Positions 42,430-51,342 of a stretch of DNA of 64,000 bases are shown here, in pieces. Every line of letters starts with the position of its first letter. Within the stretch, counting starts at the first letter, position 1. The notes beneath the pieces were generated by a model that was not told the DNA's origin, ran no database searches, and was given only the letters and a program-made list of their open reading frames with translations. The stretch covers positions 121,762-185,761 of the forward strand of contig JAAXJR010000030.1 of NCBI GenBank assembly GCA_012269745.1, read 5' to 3'. This stretch comes from Flavobacteriales bacterium (GTDB lineage Bacteria > Bacteroidota > Bacteroidia > Flavobacteriales > Schleiferiaceae). A program made the position numbers and the translations under genes.

Positions 42430-43832
42430 CCAAACATCCTTTGAGCGTGTTCCTCGATAATTTCGATTACACGGTAGTCGTTGTGAAGGTCGATAGCATC
42501 TTCCTCCAAGAAAGCACGCACCGAATAAGCACCAATAGCTAGTCGAATAAAACTCTTATCCCCATACTGCACAGGTTGTCCAAAGAATACCTTATCGATA
42601 CCGTCTTTGAAACCTTCATGAGTAGAGGTAGCTATGGCTTTAAACAAATCTTTCAACTCTGCATTGTTCAATGCGCGACCGCCTACCCATACTTGGAAAC
42701 TGATGATGGACATGTTGGTCTTGAGCTGATCTGGCATCAATTTAAAATGCTCGGAATCTTCCAATCTAGCCATTACACCGGTTGCCCAACGAGTAATAAT
42801 ATCATCTGTTTGAGCAGTAGACCAATAGCTGTAGGCCTCCATTTCATCCAACGCAATCTCCCAACGCAGGCGCAGGGCCTTATTTTCTTTGGCTGGTAAA
42901 TGCTCGCGCATGTTCTGCATGAACCATGGCACGTCGTATGCTGAGAATAATTTCCCATATGGCTCTATGATTGAGGCATCTACCTGCTTTAATTGCTCGC
43001 TCCATTTTCTTGGCACAAGCATCGCTGCACAGAAAGGAGGCGCTTGGAAGAATTTAGAACCCGTAAGCATAATCATCACACCTTTCTCTAAAAGGTCGTG
43101 TACGAGTTTTGGATCTACACGGAATTGACATAAATCGACCACCCACATGGTGCCGTCTTCAGGGTCGATAATATCAAGATCGTCTTTAATGCCCGATTTC
43201 GAACCAAAGACCAAAGACCCCACCACGGCAGCATCCTTATTATCGGCAATAATGTCTTTTATAGCCTTACTGCGATCGAGGATGTTCCCCTCTGCATCAC
43301 GAGCATCTAGGTAGTGCACCTCACTCACGTGCTCAGGATCTACAAAATCTCCTTTAACAATATTGTCTCCGAACTGATTGTAGTTCGCGTAAAAGCGTGT
43401 TTCAGAAGCATAGCCAGAGCCCGAACCCAACTCCTCAGGACAGCTCACAATGTTAATGAGCTTTTTCTGTGGGTTCAGCATCAGTTGGAACATTAATGGA
43501 TAGTACACCAAATCTGAACCTGAGGGACCGAAATAAATATCAAAAGGCTCGTTGTTTTCACTACCCACCAAATCACGGAGACGGTTGCTTTGCTTTTCAA
43601 GCAAGTTCTCGTAGTTCAATTCATCGTACTTGCCCAAGAACGCCTTTGCAACTCCGTGGGAGCGCGGTGTTAAAAGGTTCGCTGTACATGAACCTCGCTG
43701 CAGCAACGTTTCGTATTCTACTGGATTGAGATGGTACTTATTTCGGTTGGTACCTTCGATTAAGTGGACGCGTTCGTCACACCCTTGTTCTAATATTCTA
43801 CCTATTTCTGCCTTGCTGACTTTGCTAGCCAT
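42426..43832 (-). CDS. PLP-dependent fold-type I enzyme of unknown reaction
   Basis: A 468-aa protein of the aminotransferase superfamily. A PLP phosphate-binding segment is IYFGPSGSDLVYYPLMFQ near 100-115; the cofactor Asp is in MWVVDLCQFRVDP; the Schiff-base Lys is in MLTGSKFFQAPPFCAAMLVP near 255. The C-terminal small domain follows and ends ...EHAQRMFG. It resembles class V aminotransferase/kynureninase-like or lyase-type enzymes, but I cannot name it. ATG 43832 (MASKVSKAEIGRILEQG) was chosen over the longer frame to 43934. It is translationally coupled to the fold-type III gene, so the pair likely forms one short pathway acting on an amino acid. Confidence 0.75.
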   Translation of the reverse strand: MASKVSKAEIGRILEQGCDERVHLIEGTNRNKYHLNPVEYETLLQRGSCTANLLTPRSHGVAKAFLGKYDELNYENLLEKQSNRLRDLVGSENNEPFDIYFGPSGSDLVYYPLMFQLMLNPQKKLINIVSCPEELGSGSGYASETRFYANYNQFGDNIVKGDFVDPEHVSEVHYLDARDAEGNILDRSKAIKDIIADNKDAAVVGSLVFGSKSGIKDDLDIIDPEDGTMWVVDLCQFRVDPKLVHDLLEKGVMIMLTGSKFFQAPPFCAAMLVPRKWSEQLKQVDASIIEPYGKLFSAYDVPWFMQNMREHLPAKENKALRLRWEIALDEMEAYSYWSTAQTDDIITRWATGVMARLEDSEHFKLMPDQLKTNMSIISFQVWVGGRALNNAELKDLFKAIATSTHEGFKDGIDKVFFGQPVQYGDKSFIRLAIGAYSVRAFLEEDAIDLHNDYRVIEIIEEHAQRMFG

Positions 43833-43854
43833 AAAAATGTGTCTTGTTAGGTCG

Positions 43855-43885
43855 GAAAAATACCACCTAATCGAGGGATTATCAA
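43855..43885 (-). promoter_or_regulatory. Possible promoter of the PLP pair (TTG-N20-TATTTTTC)
   Basis: On the minus strand, TTG at 43885-43883 is 20 bases before TATTTTTC (43862-43855), one mismatch from TANNTTTG. It ends 22 bases before ATG 43832. Confidence 0.35.
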
Positions 43886-43953
43886 GGCTAAGACACCTTA
43901 TTATTCCACAACTTTTGGTAGTTTGGAGGTCCAAATAACGAGCACTATCAACT

Positions 43954-46407
43954 ATGAAGCAATGGATGCCACTTTTGCGTACTTGGATTCTTCCAATCGC
44001 AATTCTTTTAGGTCTTAACGTAGCATTTTTAAGCCCTGCCTACCTAAGCGGTGATATTCTTGACCAAGACGATATCAAACTAGGATGGGCAAAGAGTAAA
44101 GAAATTCGCGACTACCGAGAAGCCACTGGTGAAGAACCCTTATGGACAAACTCCATGTTTAGTGGGATGCCAACTGCTCAAATTTCTACTATTTACAGCG
44201 GCAATATCTTTCAATACATCACTGGGCTCATCAAAACAATTGGGGGCACAACCTCTTCTACCTATATCATTTTCTATTTGATGATTGGAGGTTTCATTGG
44301 ATTAAGAGGTCTCGGCGTGAACCATTGGCTCAGTACCATTGGCGGCTTTGCTTATGGTTATTCAGGCTTCTTTATCATTGGTTACGCAGCCGGGCACAAT
44401 GCCAAAGTAAATACAGCCGCGTTCATTCCACTAATGATTATGGCACTGCTACTCATCTTCGAAAAGAAGAATTGGAAGGCAATGATTCTCATGGCCATTT
44501 TCGCCGGTCTGAGTATTCATAGAAACCACTTCCAGATCACCTATTACGCCGGCCTTTTTATGGGCATCATCTGGATTACTTACCTCATTCAATATGCCCG
44601 CGATAAGGCTCTCCCAGAATTTGCTAAGCTTACGGGTTGGCTTTTAGTTGCAGCAGTATTAAGCATTGGACCAAACCTCGCCAACATGTGGGGCACCCAA
44701 GTGTACACGAAAGAAAGCATGCGTGGTGGGATTTCCGAATTGACCAATAAAAACCAAAACCAAGGCGAAGGCGGACTCTCCTTCGATTACGCAATGGCGT
44801 GGTCTAGCGGCATCTATGAAAGTGTTGCTCTAGTCATCCCAAATGCCGCTGGCGGTGGTATGATGGTCGATTACTCAGATATGGGCACAGAAACCTTTGA
44901 TCAGCTCGTCCGCGCGTTCCGTCAGCAAGGAATGAACGCCAGTCAAGCCGAGGCGCAAGCCAATCAATACATGGGTGCTGCCTTCATGAAGTGGACAGGA
45001 GAAAGCATGGGTAACGGCGCCTATTATGTTGGTGCGAGCGTATTCTTCCTTTTCTGCCTGGCCCTGTTCACCGTCGGCGGCACGATCCGTAATTGGGTAC
45101 TAGCTTCAGGCGCGTTCTTCCTTCTCATGAGTTGGGGGTCCAATTTTGAAACTTTCAACAAACTCCTTTTTGACCTACTTCCACTCTACAACAAATTCCG
45201 CGTGCCGTCCATGGCGATGGTCGTTCTCTTCTTCCTGGTGCCTTTCTATGGCATCTACGGACTGAACACTTGGATCGGACTTGATAAGGCAGCGAGAATT
45301 AAAGCCTTTATTCGAGGAGCCGGTGCATTTGCAGGGTTCGTGGTCCTCTTTGGATTGATCGCGCCGTATGCGATGAACCTCGAAGGCGCGCGCGACGCAA
45401 GCTTCACACAACAAGGCTTTTCTCTCGATCAGCTTATTAGTGACCGTCAAGGAATCATTACAAGCTCAGCAATGCGCTCTCTAATCTTTGGATTGCTCAC
45501 TGCTGCAGCCTTGTACGTATGGCACATTGGCAAGTACGGACAGGCAGCCATGATTGCATTTTTAGGTGCCATCACGTTAGGAGATCTATTCGTTTTCGAT
45601 CGTGACCAATTAGAATTAGAAGATTTTCAAACCAAGCGTCAGTGGGAACAACAATATGCACCGAATGCAGCCAACCAAGCGATCCTGCAAGACAAGGACC
45701 CGCACTTCCGCGTTTGGAACAGCATGGCAGGTCTTACCAATGACAGTTATACCAGCTACCACCACAAAAGCATTGGTGGTTATCACGGTGCCAAGCTCCA
45801 GCGCTACCAAGACCTTATCGACAACCAACTGAACAAGCAAAACATGGCATGTTTCAGCATGCTGAATACCAAATATGTTATTGCTCAGGGTACCAACGGC
45901 CAACCACAAGCCCAGCGCAATCCGAATGCCTGTGGAAATGCCTGGTCGGTAAATAATGTGAATGTGGTCGCGAATGCGGATGCAGAAATGGCGGCGCTCA
46001 CTGGATTTAATCCAAAGACTACTGCTATCGTGGATGCACGTTACAGTGACTACCTCGGCAACGAAACCACTTATGCCCCGGCAAAAGTCAAACTCAATGG
46101 CTACGATCCAAAATATATGGAGTACAGTTTTGAAGGCGGAAATGCCTTTGTGGTCTTCTCGGAAATCTACTACGAAGGCTCGGGCAATGATTGGCAAGCC
46201 TACATCGATGGTGAACCTGTAGAGCACATTCGAGTGAATTACACCTTGCGCGGCATGAAAGTACCCGCCGGAAGACATGAAATCGTGTTTGAATTCAAAC
46301 CAGCCTCGTACTACACGGGTAAAAAAGTGAACATGGCTGGATCTGTACTTCTGCTTCTAATACTCACCTACTTCGGCTGGACCAACTACAAGGAAAAGAA
46401 GGCGTAA
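43954..46407 (+). CDS. YfhO-family polytopic membrane protein
   Basis: An 817-aa protein with about 12-14 membrane helices and a large soluble C-terminal domain. Family signs are the N-terminal helix followed by PAYLSGDILDQDDIKLGW, the ISGVPTAQI-like NSMFSGMPTAQISTIY, HNAKVNTAAFIPLMIMAL, RNHFQITYYAGLFMGI, and the C-terminal extracellular segment FSEIYYEGSGNDWQAYIDGEPVEHIRVNYTLRGMKVPAGRHEIVFEFKP. YfhO proteins of this type glycosylate lipoteichoic acid or act as polyprenyl-phosphate-sugar glycosyltransferases in Gram-positives; the role in Bacteroidetes is unknown. It is divergent from the PLP pair. Confidence 0.92.
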   Translation: MKQWMPLLRTWILPIAILLGLNVAFLSPAYLSGDILDQDDIKLGWAKSKEIRDYREATGEEPLWTNSMFSGMPTAQISTIYSGNIFQYITGLIKTIGGTTSSTYIIFYLMIGGFIGLRGLGVNHWLSTIGGFAYGYSGFFIIGYAAGHNAKVNTAAFIPLMIMALLLIFEKKNWKAMILMAIFAGLSIHRNHFQITYYAGLFMGIIWITYLIQYARDKALPEFAKLTGWLLVAAVLSIGPNLANMWGTQVYTKESMRGGISELTNKNQNQGEGGLSFDYAMAWSSGIYESVALVIPNAAGGGMMVDYSDMGTETFDQLVRAFRQQGMNASQAEAQANQYMGAAFMKWTGESMGNGAYYVGASVFFLFCLALFTVGGTIRNWVLASGAFFLLMSWGSNFETFNKLLFDLLPLYNKFRVPSMAMVVLFFLVPFYGIYGLNTWIGLDKAARIKAFIRGAGAFAGFVVLFGLIAPYAMNLEGARDASFTQQGFSLDQLISDRQGIITSSAMRSLIFGLLTAAALYVWHIGKYGQAAMIAFLGAITLGDLFVFDRDQLELEDFQTKRQWEQQYAPNAANQAILQDKDPHFRVWNSMAGLTNDSYTSYHHKSIGGYHGAKLQRYQDLIDNQLNKQNMACFSMLNTKYVIAQGTNGQPQAQRNPNACGNAWSVNNVNVVANADAEMAALTGFNPKTTAIVDARYSDYLGNETTYAPAKVKLNGYDPKYMEYSFEGGNAFVVFSEIYYEGSGNDWQAYIDGEPVEHIRVNYTLRGMKVPAGRHEIVFEFKPASYYTGKKVNMAGSVLLLLILTYFGWTNYKEKKA

Positions 46408-46424
46408 AATTTTAGCCTTAAAGC

Positions 46425-46459
46425 AAAAAAAGCCACCCGCTGCGCGGGTGGCTTTTTTT
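46425..46459. terminator. Bidirectional terminator (YfhO / GT4)
   Basis: Stem GCCACCCGC/GCGGGTGGC with loop TGC, flanked by A7 and T7, between convergent genes. Confidence 0.93.
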
Positions 46460-46476
46460 GTGGGTCCTATTTTCCC

Positions 46477-47742
46477 TTAATTACCAAACACAGCCTTTAG
46501 CACGGCCTTGGCTTGAACACTTCTTTCATAGGGTGCTGTAAGCGCTGTGTCCAACCTTGGACTTTGCTGCTTGTGAGATTTGATGAAGTCAACGATTCCT
46601 GGTGTATTTCCATAGCTGAAGACCTCTCCTGCCCGAGCATCGCGAATGATCCCTGCTGCATCGCCATCCACTGGACCCAATCCCAAAATAGGATTGCCGG
46701 CACCTAGATAGTCAAAGAGCTTCCCAGGAATATGCCCTTTTGCACTCTCTACCTCCGGGAGCAAGAACAGTGACAAGTGACTGGCCATCATCATGGCATT
46801 CAATTCCTTTTTTGGCACATATTCCACAAACTCTAACTGAACATGCTCAGCGGCATTCTCTAAACGTTCCTTGCTCAATCCGTCCCAAGAACCAATTACT
46901 TTCAGAATTACCGGGAAGTCGAGCTGATTCAGGGCCGCTACAAAATCGGCCACGGGATATTGCGCAGCCAAAGTGCCTGCGTAAGTAATGGTAAAACCCT
47001 CCTGACGATCAGCTTGCCTGCCTGCGAAGTCCTCCGCATCAAAACCGTTGGTCACCGTGTGCACCTTGGTCGCCGGCAGGGCGCCTTTACTTTGGTAGAG
47101 TTTACTCCATGCTGGACTCACACTTAACAAAGCATCGCAAGAAGAGAACACCTTTCGTTCTAATCCGCGCTCGTAGGCACGAGTAAGGGCGGTAGGGTAG
47201 AATTTACGGTAGTAATAAATATCAGTCCACGGATCGCGGAAATCAGCAGTCCAATGGATGCCGTGATTCTGCTTCAACTTCAATCCTACCAGCTGGGTGC
47301 TGTGCGGCGGAGAAGTTGTAATCCAGTGCCTCACATCATGCTGCTTTATGATTTGCTCCGCAGCCCGATAGGCGTGATCGTTCCAGCCTTTACGAGCGTC
47401 GGGAACAAAGAAATTGCCACGAACAAATCGAGCAATCTTCTGCAGCATACTCACCTTGGCATCCTCACCACTAAATCCGCTAAAAGGCACTTGTTTTTTA
47501 CCGGTCACCTTCTTGTAGGCGCCAAACTTTTCACTGGTCCCTGTGCGAATTACGGTAATGCCATCGACCACATCTGCTTGTAAGCCTTCATCGCGCAATG
47601 GATAGGTGGCCTTATCCGCATCCACGGTAACCACGAACAGCTCTACGCCTTCACGAGCTAGGTATTTGCTGAGCTTCAACCAACGCTGAACGCCGGGTCC
47701 GCCTGCAGGAGGCCAATAATATGTGATGATTCCTAGTTTCAA
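46477..47742 (-). CDS. Glycosyltransferase family 4 protein (WcaI-like)
   Basis: A 421-aa GT-B glycosyltransferase. The N-terminus LGIITYYWPPAGGPGVQRWLKLSKYL is typical of this GT4 group. HWITTSPPHSTQLVGL, ADFRDPWTDIYYYR, TNGFDAEDF, TITYAGTLAAQYP and PGKLFDYLGAGNPILGLG follow. It probably builds cell-surface polysaccharide or glycoprotein glycan. The start is TTG at 47742, two bases after the DUF4834 stop, so the genes are co-transcribed. Confidence 0.87.
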   Translation of the reverse strand: MKLGIITYYWPPAGGPGVQRWLKLSKYLAREGVELFVVTVDADKATYPLRDEGLQADVVDGITVIRTGTSEKFGAYKKVTGKKQVPFSGFSGEDAKVSMLQKIARFVRGNFFVPDARKGWNDHAYRAAEQIIKQHDVRHWITTSPPHSTQLVGLKLKQNHGIHWTADFRDPWTDIYYYRKFYPTALTRAYERGLERKVFSSCDALLSVSPAWSKLYQSKGALPATKVHTVTNGFDAEDFAGRQADRQEGFTITYAGTLAAQYPVADFVAALNQLDFPVILKVIGSWDGLSKERLENAAEHVQLEFVEYVPKKELNAMMMASHLSLFLLPEVESAKGHIPGKLFDYLGAGNPILGLGPVDGDAAGIIRDARAGEVFSYGNTPGIVDFIKSHKQQSPRLDTALTAPYERSVQAKAVLKAVFGN

Positions 47743-47744
47743 GG

Positions 47745-47936
47745 CTACTTATCTTCTTTCACCTCCTCGTAGTCGATGTATTCACCCACATCTTTTCTTA
47801 CGCGCGATTTCTTTTCTCCTCTAGAGCGAGTAGCATTTCCTTTTCTACTTCCCTTGTTGCCAGGACCAAAAAATCCATCTAGCCAGCGGAACACAAACCA
47901 GGCAACAACAGAATAAAGAATAAATCGGAACAACAT
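47745..47936 (-). CDS. DUF4834-like small membrane protein
   Basis: A 63-aa protein: one N-terminal membrane helix (LFRFILYSVVAWFVFRWLDGFF), a basic glycine/serine-rich linker, and the C-terminal motif VGEYIDYEEVKE, which recalls DUF4834 proteins of the Bacteroidetes. The function is unknown. It precedes the GT4 gene by two bases. It is shorter than most annotated relatives but has the same ordered parts. Confidence 0.75.
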   Translation of the reverse strand: MLFRFILYSVVAWFVFRWLDGFFGPGNKGSRKGNATRSRGEKKSRVRKDVGEYIDYEEVKEDK

Positions 47937-47964
47937 ATTTCTTGAATGAATCTAGAGCAATATA

Positions 47965-47997
47965 AAAAAGAATCCCGGCGCCGTTGGCGCCGGGATT
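47965..47997 (-). terminator. Terminator after carB
   Basis: 12-bp stem AATCCCGGCGCC / GGCGCCGGGATT with loop of three; on the minus strand it is followed by C and T6. carB ends 21 bases upstream. Confidence 0.9.
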
Positions 47998-48017
47998 TCA
48001 AAAGTTCTTCAGCTTAA

Positions 48018-50870
48018 TTAGCGGCTCAAATACAAGCTGCGCTCACTGTATAGTTTCTTGAATACCGGATCTTTCAAATCCTTGATGAATCGAATCTCCT
48101 CACCAGTAGACTTCATCTCTGGTCCAAGCTTCTTGTTCACGTTCGGGAATTTGCTGAACGAGAATACAGGGATCTTGATCGCGAAGCCATCCATCTGTGG
48201 ATTGAAGTTGAAGTCCTTGACTTTCTTCGTGCCCAACATGACTTTTGTGGCGTAATTCACGTACGGCTCACCATAGGCCTTACAGATGAACGGTACAGTA
48301 CGCGATGCACGAGGGTTGGCTTCGATGATGTATACGATATCGTCTTTTACTGCGAACTGAATGTTGATCAGCCCTTTGGTATCTAGCGCCTTCGCAATAT
48401 TGATCGTATGCTCCTTGATCTGCTCCATAACGAGCGGCCCGAGGTTAAACGGCGGCAATACAGCTGAGCTATCGCCTGAGTGAATACCACACGGCTCAAT
48501 GTGCTCCATGATTCCAATGATGTAGGCATCTTCACCATCACAAATGGCATCCGCCTCTGCTTCGATGGCCCCATCTAAATAGTGGTCAAGAAGTACGCGG
48601 TTGCCTTCAAACTCCTTGAAGAGATTGATCACGTGGCGCTGAAGTTCTTCTTTGTTGATCACAATCTTCATCCCTTGACCACCCAATACGTACGACGGAC
48701 GTACAAGGATTGGGAAGCCTAACTCATCAGAGATATCCAAAGCCTCATCTGCGTTCGTGGCTACATCAAATTTCGGATACGGAATGTTGATGTCCTTAAG
48801 TAGCGTTGAGAATCGGCCCCTATCTTCTGCCAAATCCAATGCTTCGTAAGAAGTACCGATAATTTCGATGCCGTAACGGCTCATCTTCTCGGCCAATTTC
48901 AATGCCGTCTGACCGCCCAACTGAACGATAACACCGCGAGGCTTCTCGTGAAGAATGATGTCATAAATATGCTCCCAGAATACCGGCTCGAAGTATAGCT
49001 TATCTGCAGTATCAAAGTCTGTACTTACCGTTTCCGGGTTACAGTTGATCATGATGGTTTCATAGCCTTCTTCGCGAGCACTCAAAACACCGTGTACACA
49101 GCTGTAATCAAATTCAATACCCTGACCAATGCGATTAGGTCCCGAACCTAAAACAATGATTTTCTCGCGGTCGGTTACCTCACTTTCGTTTTCAATGATC
49201 TCCACGCCGTCCGCAGTCACGTAAGGCATCTCGAAGGTAGAATAGTAATATGGCGTCTGCGCTGGGAACTCTGCAGCACAAGTATCTACGAGCTTCCATA
49301 CACGCTTAATACCGAGATCTGTTCTCTTTTGGTGCACCTCGCTTTCGAGGGCACGAACCATGTGAGCAATCTGACGATCGGCAAAACCTTTCATCTTCGC
49401 CTCTTGAATCAGATCCTTCGGCAGACTCTCAAGGCTGTGCTTTTCAATACGCGCTTGCACCTTTGCGAGATCTTCAATCTCCTTCAAGAACCACATGTCA
49501 ATCTTCGTGATGTCGAAGATTGTACGCAGCGGGATCCCCATTTGGATCGCATCATAGATGACAAACAAACGGTCCGATGAAGCGTGCTCTAGTTTGTGCA
49601 GAATAGTGTCCTGATCGGTCAGTCCTTTACCGTCGGCACCCAAGCCATTGCGCTTTATTTCGAGCGATTGCGCCGCTTTATGCAAGGCTTCTTGGAAGCT
49701 GCGGCCAATTCCCATAACCTCCCCTACGGCTTTCATCTGAATGCCTAATCGCGTATCGGCGCCTTCGAATTTCTCAAAGTTCCAGCGAGGGATTTTTACG
49801 ATGACATAATCCAACGTAGGCTCAAAGTATGCTGTCGTCGTTTTGGTGATCTGGTTCATCAGCTCATCCAAGGTGTAACCAATGGCCATCTTGGCTGCAA
49901 TCTTTGCGATTGGGTATCCCGTTGCTTTTGATGCTAATGCTGACGAGCGGCTCACACGAGGGTTGATCTCAATAGCAACAATATCCTCGTTTTCATCCGG
50001 GCTCACTGCAAACTGCACGTTACAGCCACCTGCGAATGTTCCAATGCTACGCATCATTTTAATCGCCATATCACGCATCTTTTGGTACGTGGTATCGCTC
50101 AATGTCATTGCAGGAGCAACGGTAATTGAATCACCCGTGTGGATACCCATTGGGTCCATGTTCTCAATAGAACAGATGATTATAATATTGTCGTTTTTAT
50201 CGCGAAGTAACTCCAGCTCATACTCCTTCCATCCGAGCAGGGCCTTATCAATCATTACTTCGTGGATAGGACTAATCTCTAGTCCACGGCTGAGGGCCGT
50301 ATCAAATTCATCTTCAGTGTGCACGAACGTAGCACCTGCACCACCGAGGGTAAATGAGGCACGCACACAAAGCGGAAAGCCGAACTCCTGGGCAGTTTCC
50401 TTTCCGCGTAAGAAGCTCTTCGCAATGCGAGACGGTGCCATAGGCACATCAATCTCCTCCATCAATTTGCGGAACTCGTCTCTATCCTCGGTAATGTTAA
50501 TGGCGTCAATATCGACACCAATAATTTTCACGCCATTTTCTTCCCAAATACCCTGCTTATCGGCTTCGATACAAAGGTTCAACGCAGTTTGTCCACCCAT
50601 AGTAGGAAGAACTACATCGATATCGGGATGCGTCTGTAAAATCTCCTCAATACTCTCAACTGTTAGCGGCTTGAGGTAAATGTTATCGGCAACAACTTCA
50701 TCAGTCATGATGGTTGCTGGATTGGAATTAATGAGGGTAACAATGATGCCTTCTTCGCGAAGAGAGCGCGAGGCTTGTGATCCAGAATAATCGAACTCAC
50801 ATGCTTGGCCAATAACGATAGGACCAGATCCGATTATTAAGACGTGCTTGATGGAAGTATCTTTCGGCAT
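48018..50870 (-). CDS. carB: Carbamoyl-phosphate synthase large subunit (CarB), short form
   Basis: CarB makes carbamoyl phosphate from ammonia (from CarA), bicarbonate and 2 ATP for arginine and pyrimidine synthesis. The 950-aa protein has two ATP-grasp halves: MPKDTSIKHVLIIGSGPIVIGQACEFDYSGSQ opens the first, and EKIIVLGSGPNRIGQGIEFDYS the second (about 560). IEINPRVSRSSALASKATGYPIA and IEANPRASRTVPF are the ATP/metal-binding segments. It stops at RSLYLSR, so the C-terminal MGS-like allosteric domain (about 120 aa) of the usual 1070-aa protein is absent. This ending occurs, from memory, in other Flavobacteriia and is not a frameshift here. carA is not nearby. Confidence 0.97.
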   Translation of the reverse strand: MPKDTSIKHVLIIGSGPIVIGQACEFDYSGSQASRSLREEGIIVTLINSNPATIMTDEVVADNIYLKPLTVESIEEILQTHPDIDVVLPTMGGQTALNLCIEADKQGIWEENGVKIIGVDIDAINITEDRDEFRKLMEEIDVPMAPSRIAKSFLRGKETAQEFGFPLCVRASFTLGGAGATFVHTEDEFDTALSRGLEISPIHEVMIDKALLGWKEYELELLRDKNDNIIIICSIENMDPMGIHTGDSITVAPAMTLSDTTYQKMRDMAIKMMRSIGTFAGGCNVQFAVSPDENEDIVAIEINPRVSRSSALASKATGYPIAKIAAKMAIGYTLDELMNQITKTTTAYFEPTLDYVIVKIPRWNFEKFEGADTRLGIQMKAVGEVMGIGRSFQEALHKAAQSLEIKRNGLGADGKGLTDQDTILHKLEHASSDRLFVIYDAIQMGIPLRTIFDITKIDMWFLKEIEDLAKVQARIEKHSLESLPKDLIQEAKMKGFADRQIAHMVRALESEVHQKRTDLGIKRVWKLVDTCAAEFPAQTPYYYSTFEMPYVTADGVEIIENESEVTDREKIIVLGSGPNRIGQGIEFDYSCVHGVLSAREEGYETIMINCNPETVSTDFDTADKLYFEPVFWEHIYDIILHEKPRGVIVQLGGQTALKLAEKMSRYGIEIIGTSYEALDLAEDRGRFSTLLKDINIPYPKFDVATNADEALDISDELGFPILVRPSYVLGGQGMKIVINKEELQRHVINLFKEFEGNRVLLDHYLDGAIEAEADAICDGEDAYIIGIMEHIEPCGIHSGDSSAVLPPFNLGPLVMEQIKEHTINIAKALDTKGLINIQFAVKDDIVYIIEANPRASRTVPFICKAYGEPYVNYATKVMLGTKKVKDFNFNPQMDGFAIKIPVFSFSKFPNVNKKLGPEMKSTGEEIRFIKDLKDPVFKKLYSERSLYLSR

Positions 50871-50886
50871 GAACTTAAGATTTGTG

Positions 50887-50894
50887 CAAATTTA
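50887..50894 (-). promoter_or_regulatory. -7 box TAAATTTG of carB
   Basis: Exact TANNTTTG match on the minus strand, 16 bases before the carB ATG. The spacing puts the -33 position within the T-run of the upstream rpmH terminator. Confidence 0.55.
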
Positions 50895-50908
50895 GGCGCC
50901 GTGAGGCC

Positions 50909-50939
50909 AAAAAAAAGGTGTTGCGAATGGCAACACCTA
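50909..50939 (-). terminator. rpmH terminator
   Basis: Minus strand: stem AGGTGTTGC/GCAACACCT with 5-base loop (50917-50939), then T8 (50916-50909). It starts 26 bases after the rpmH stop and lies directly upstream of the carB promoter. Confidence 0.92.
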
Positions 50940-50965
50940 TATATTATCAAAAGGTTTTGAACATC

Positions 50966-51124
50966 TTAACCTTTGTAATTTCCTTTATCACTAACAGTCA
51001 AACGCTTACGACCTTTAGCGCGACGTGACGCCAATACTTTACGGCCATCAGTGCTTTCCATTCTTGAACGGAATCCGTGCTTGTTTCTACGTTTTCTATT
51101 GCTAGGTTGAAATGTACGCTTCAT
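50966..51124 (-). CDS. rpmH: 50S ribosomal protein L34 (RpmH)
   Basis: A 52-aa basic ribosomal protein translated directly from the minus strand: [18 protein letters not shown], then [24 protein letters not shown], ending NYKG. The opening MKRTFQPS and the RSRM...R(K/R)VLA(S/A)RR..GR pattern are unmistakable for L34. It has an excellent promoter (51160-51190) and a strong terminator. rnpA and dnaA, the usual neighbours in many bacteria, are absent; carB is downstream. It is too short for a normal open-frame scan. Confidence 0.97.
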   Translation of the reverse strand: MKRTFQPSNRKRRNKHGFRSRMESTDGRKVLASRRAKGRKRLTVSDKGNYKG

Positions 51125-51159
51125 AACTACTTCTTTTAACCCGTTATTCTTCGGGGGTG

Positions 51160-51190
51160 CAAATATAAGTCCTTCTATTTATCCTACAAC
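51160..51190 (-). promoter_or_regulatory. rpmH promoter (GTTG-N19-TATATTTG)
   Basis: On the minus strand GTTG (51190-51187), 19 bases, then TATATTTG (51167-51160): the best match in the window to the Bacteroidetes consensus TTTG-N19-TANNTTTG. It ends 35 bases before the rpmH ATG. Confidence 0.8.
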
Positions 51191-51310
51191 CCATAAGGCT
51201 AAAAAATGTGAGACTTATTTTTCTTCTGAATCGATTTTCAAATATACCCCTAGTTACAGACAATTGGTACCTTTAACGAATAATGAATCTATGACGTTTG
51301 CCTGAGCATC

Positions 51311-51318
51311 TATATTTG
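51311..51318 (+). promoter_or_regulatory. -7 box TATATTTG of the methyltransferase gene
   Basis: Exact TANNTTTG match 24 bases before ATG 51343. It lies inside the longer open frame beginning at 51298 and so argues against that upstream start. Confidence 0.5.
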
Positions 51319-51342
51319 AGCTCAAGAAAAAAACGCATATCA

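Noticed and set aside
45616..46278. 220-codon minus-strand open frame inside the YfhO gene
   Set aside because: It is antisense to conserved YfhO coding sequence, has no signal or family motif, and no promoter box.
48018..48050. CarB as a pseudogene or frameshifted gene
   Set aside because: The frame is intact, ends cleanly at RSLYLSR and is followed by its own terminator, as remembered for other Flavobacteriia.
49882..50679. 265-codon plus-strand open frame inside carB
   Set aside because: It is antisense to the highly conserved first ATP-grasp module of CarB and shows no motifs.
50966..51124. rpmH as a marker of the replication origin
   Set aside because: dnaA, rnpA, recF and AT-rich DnaA-box clusters are all absent around it, and gyrB lies over 30 kb away without them.
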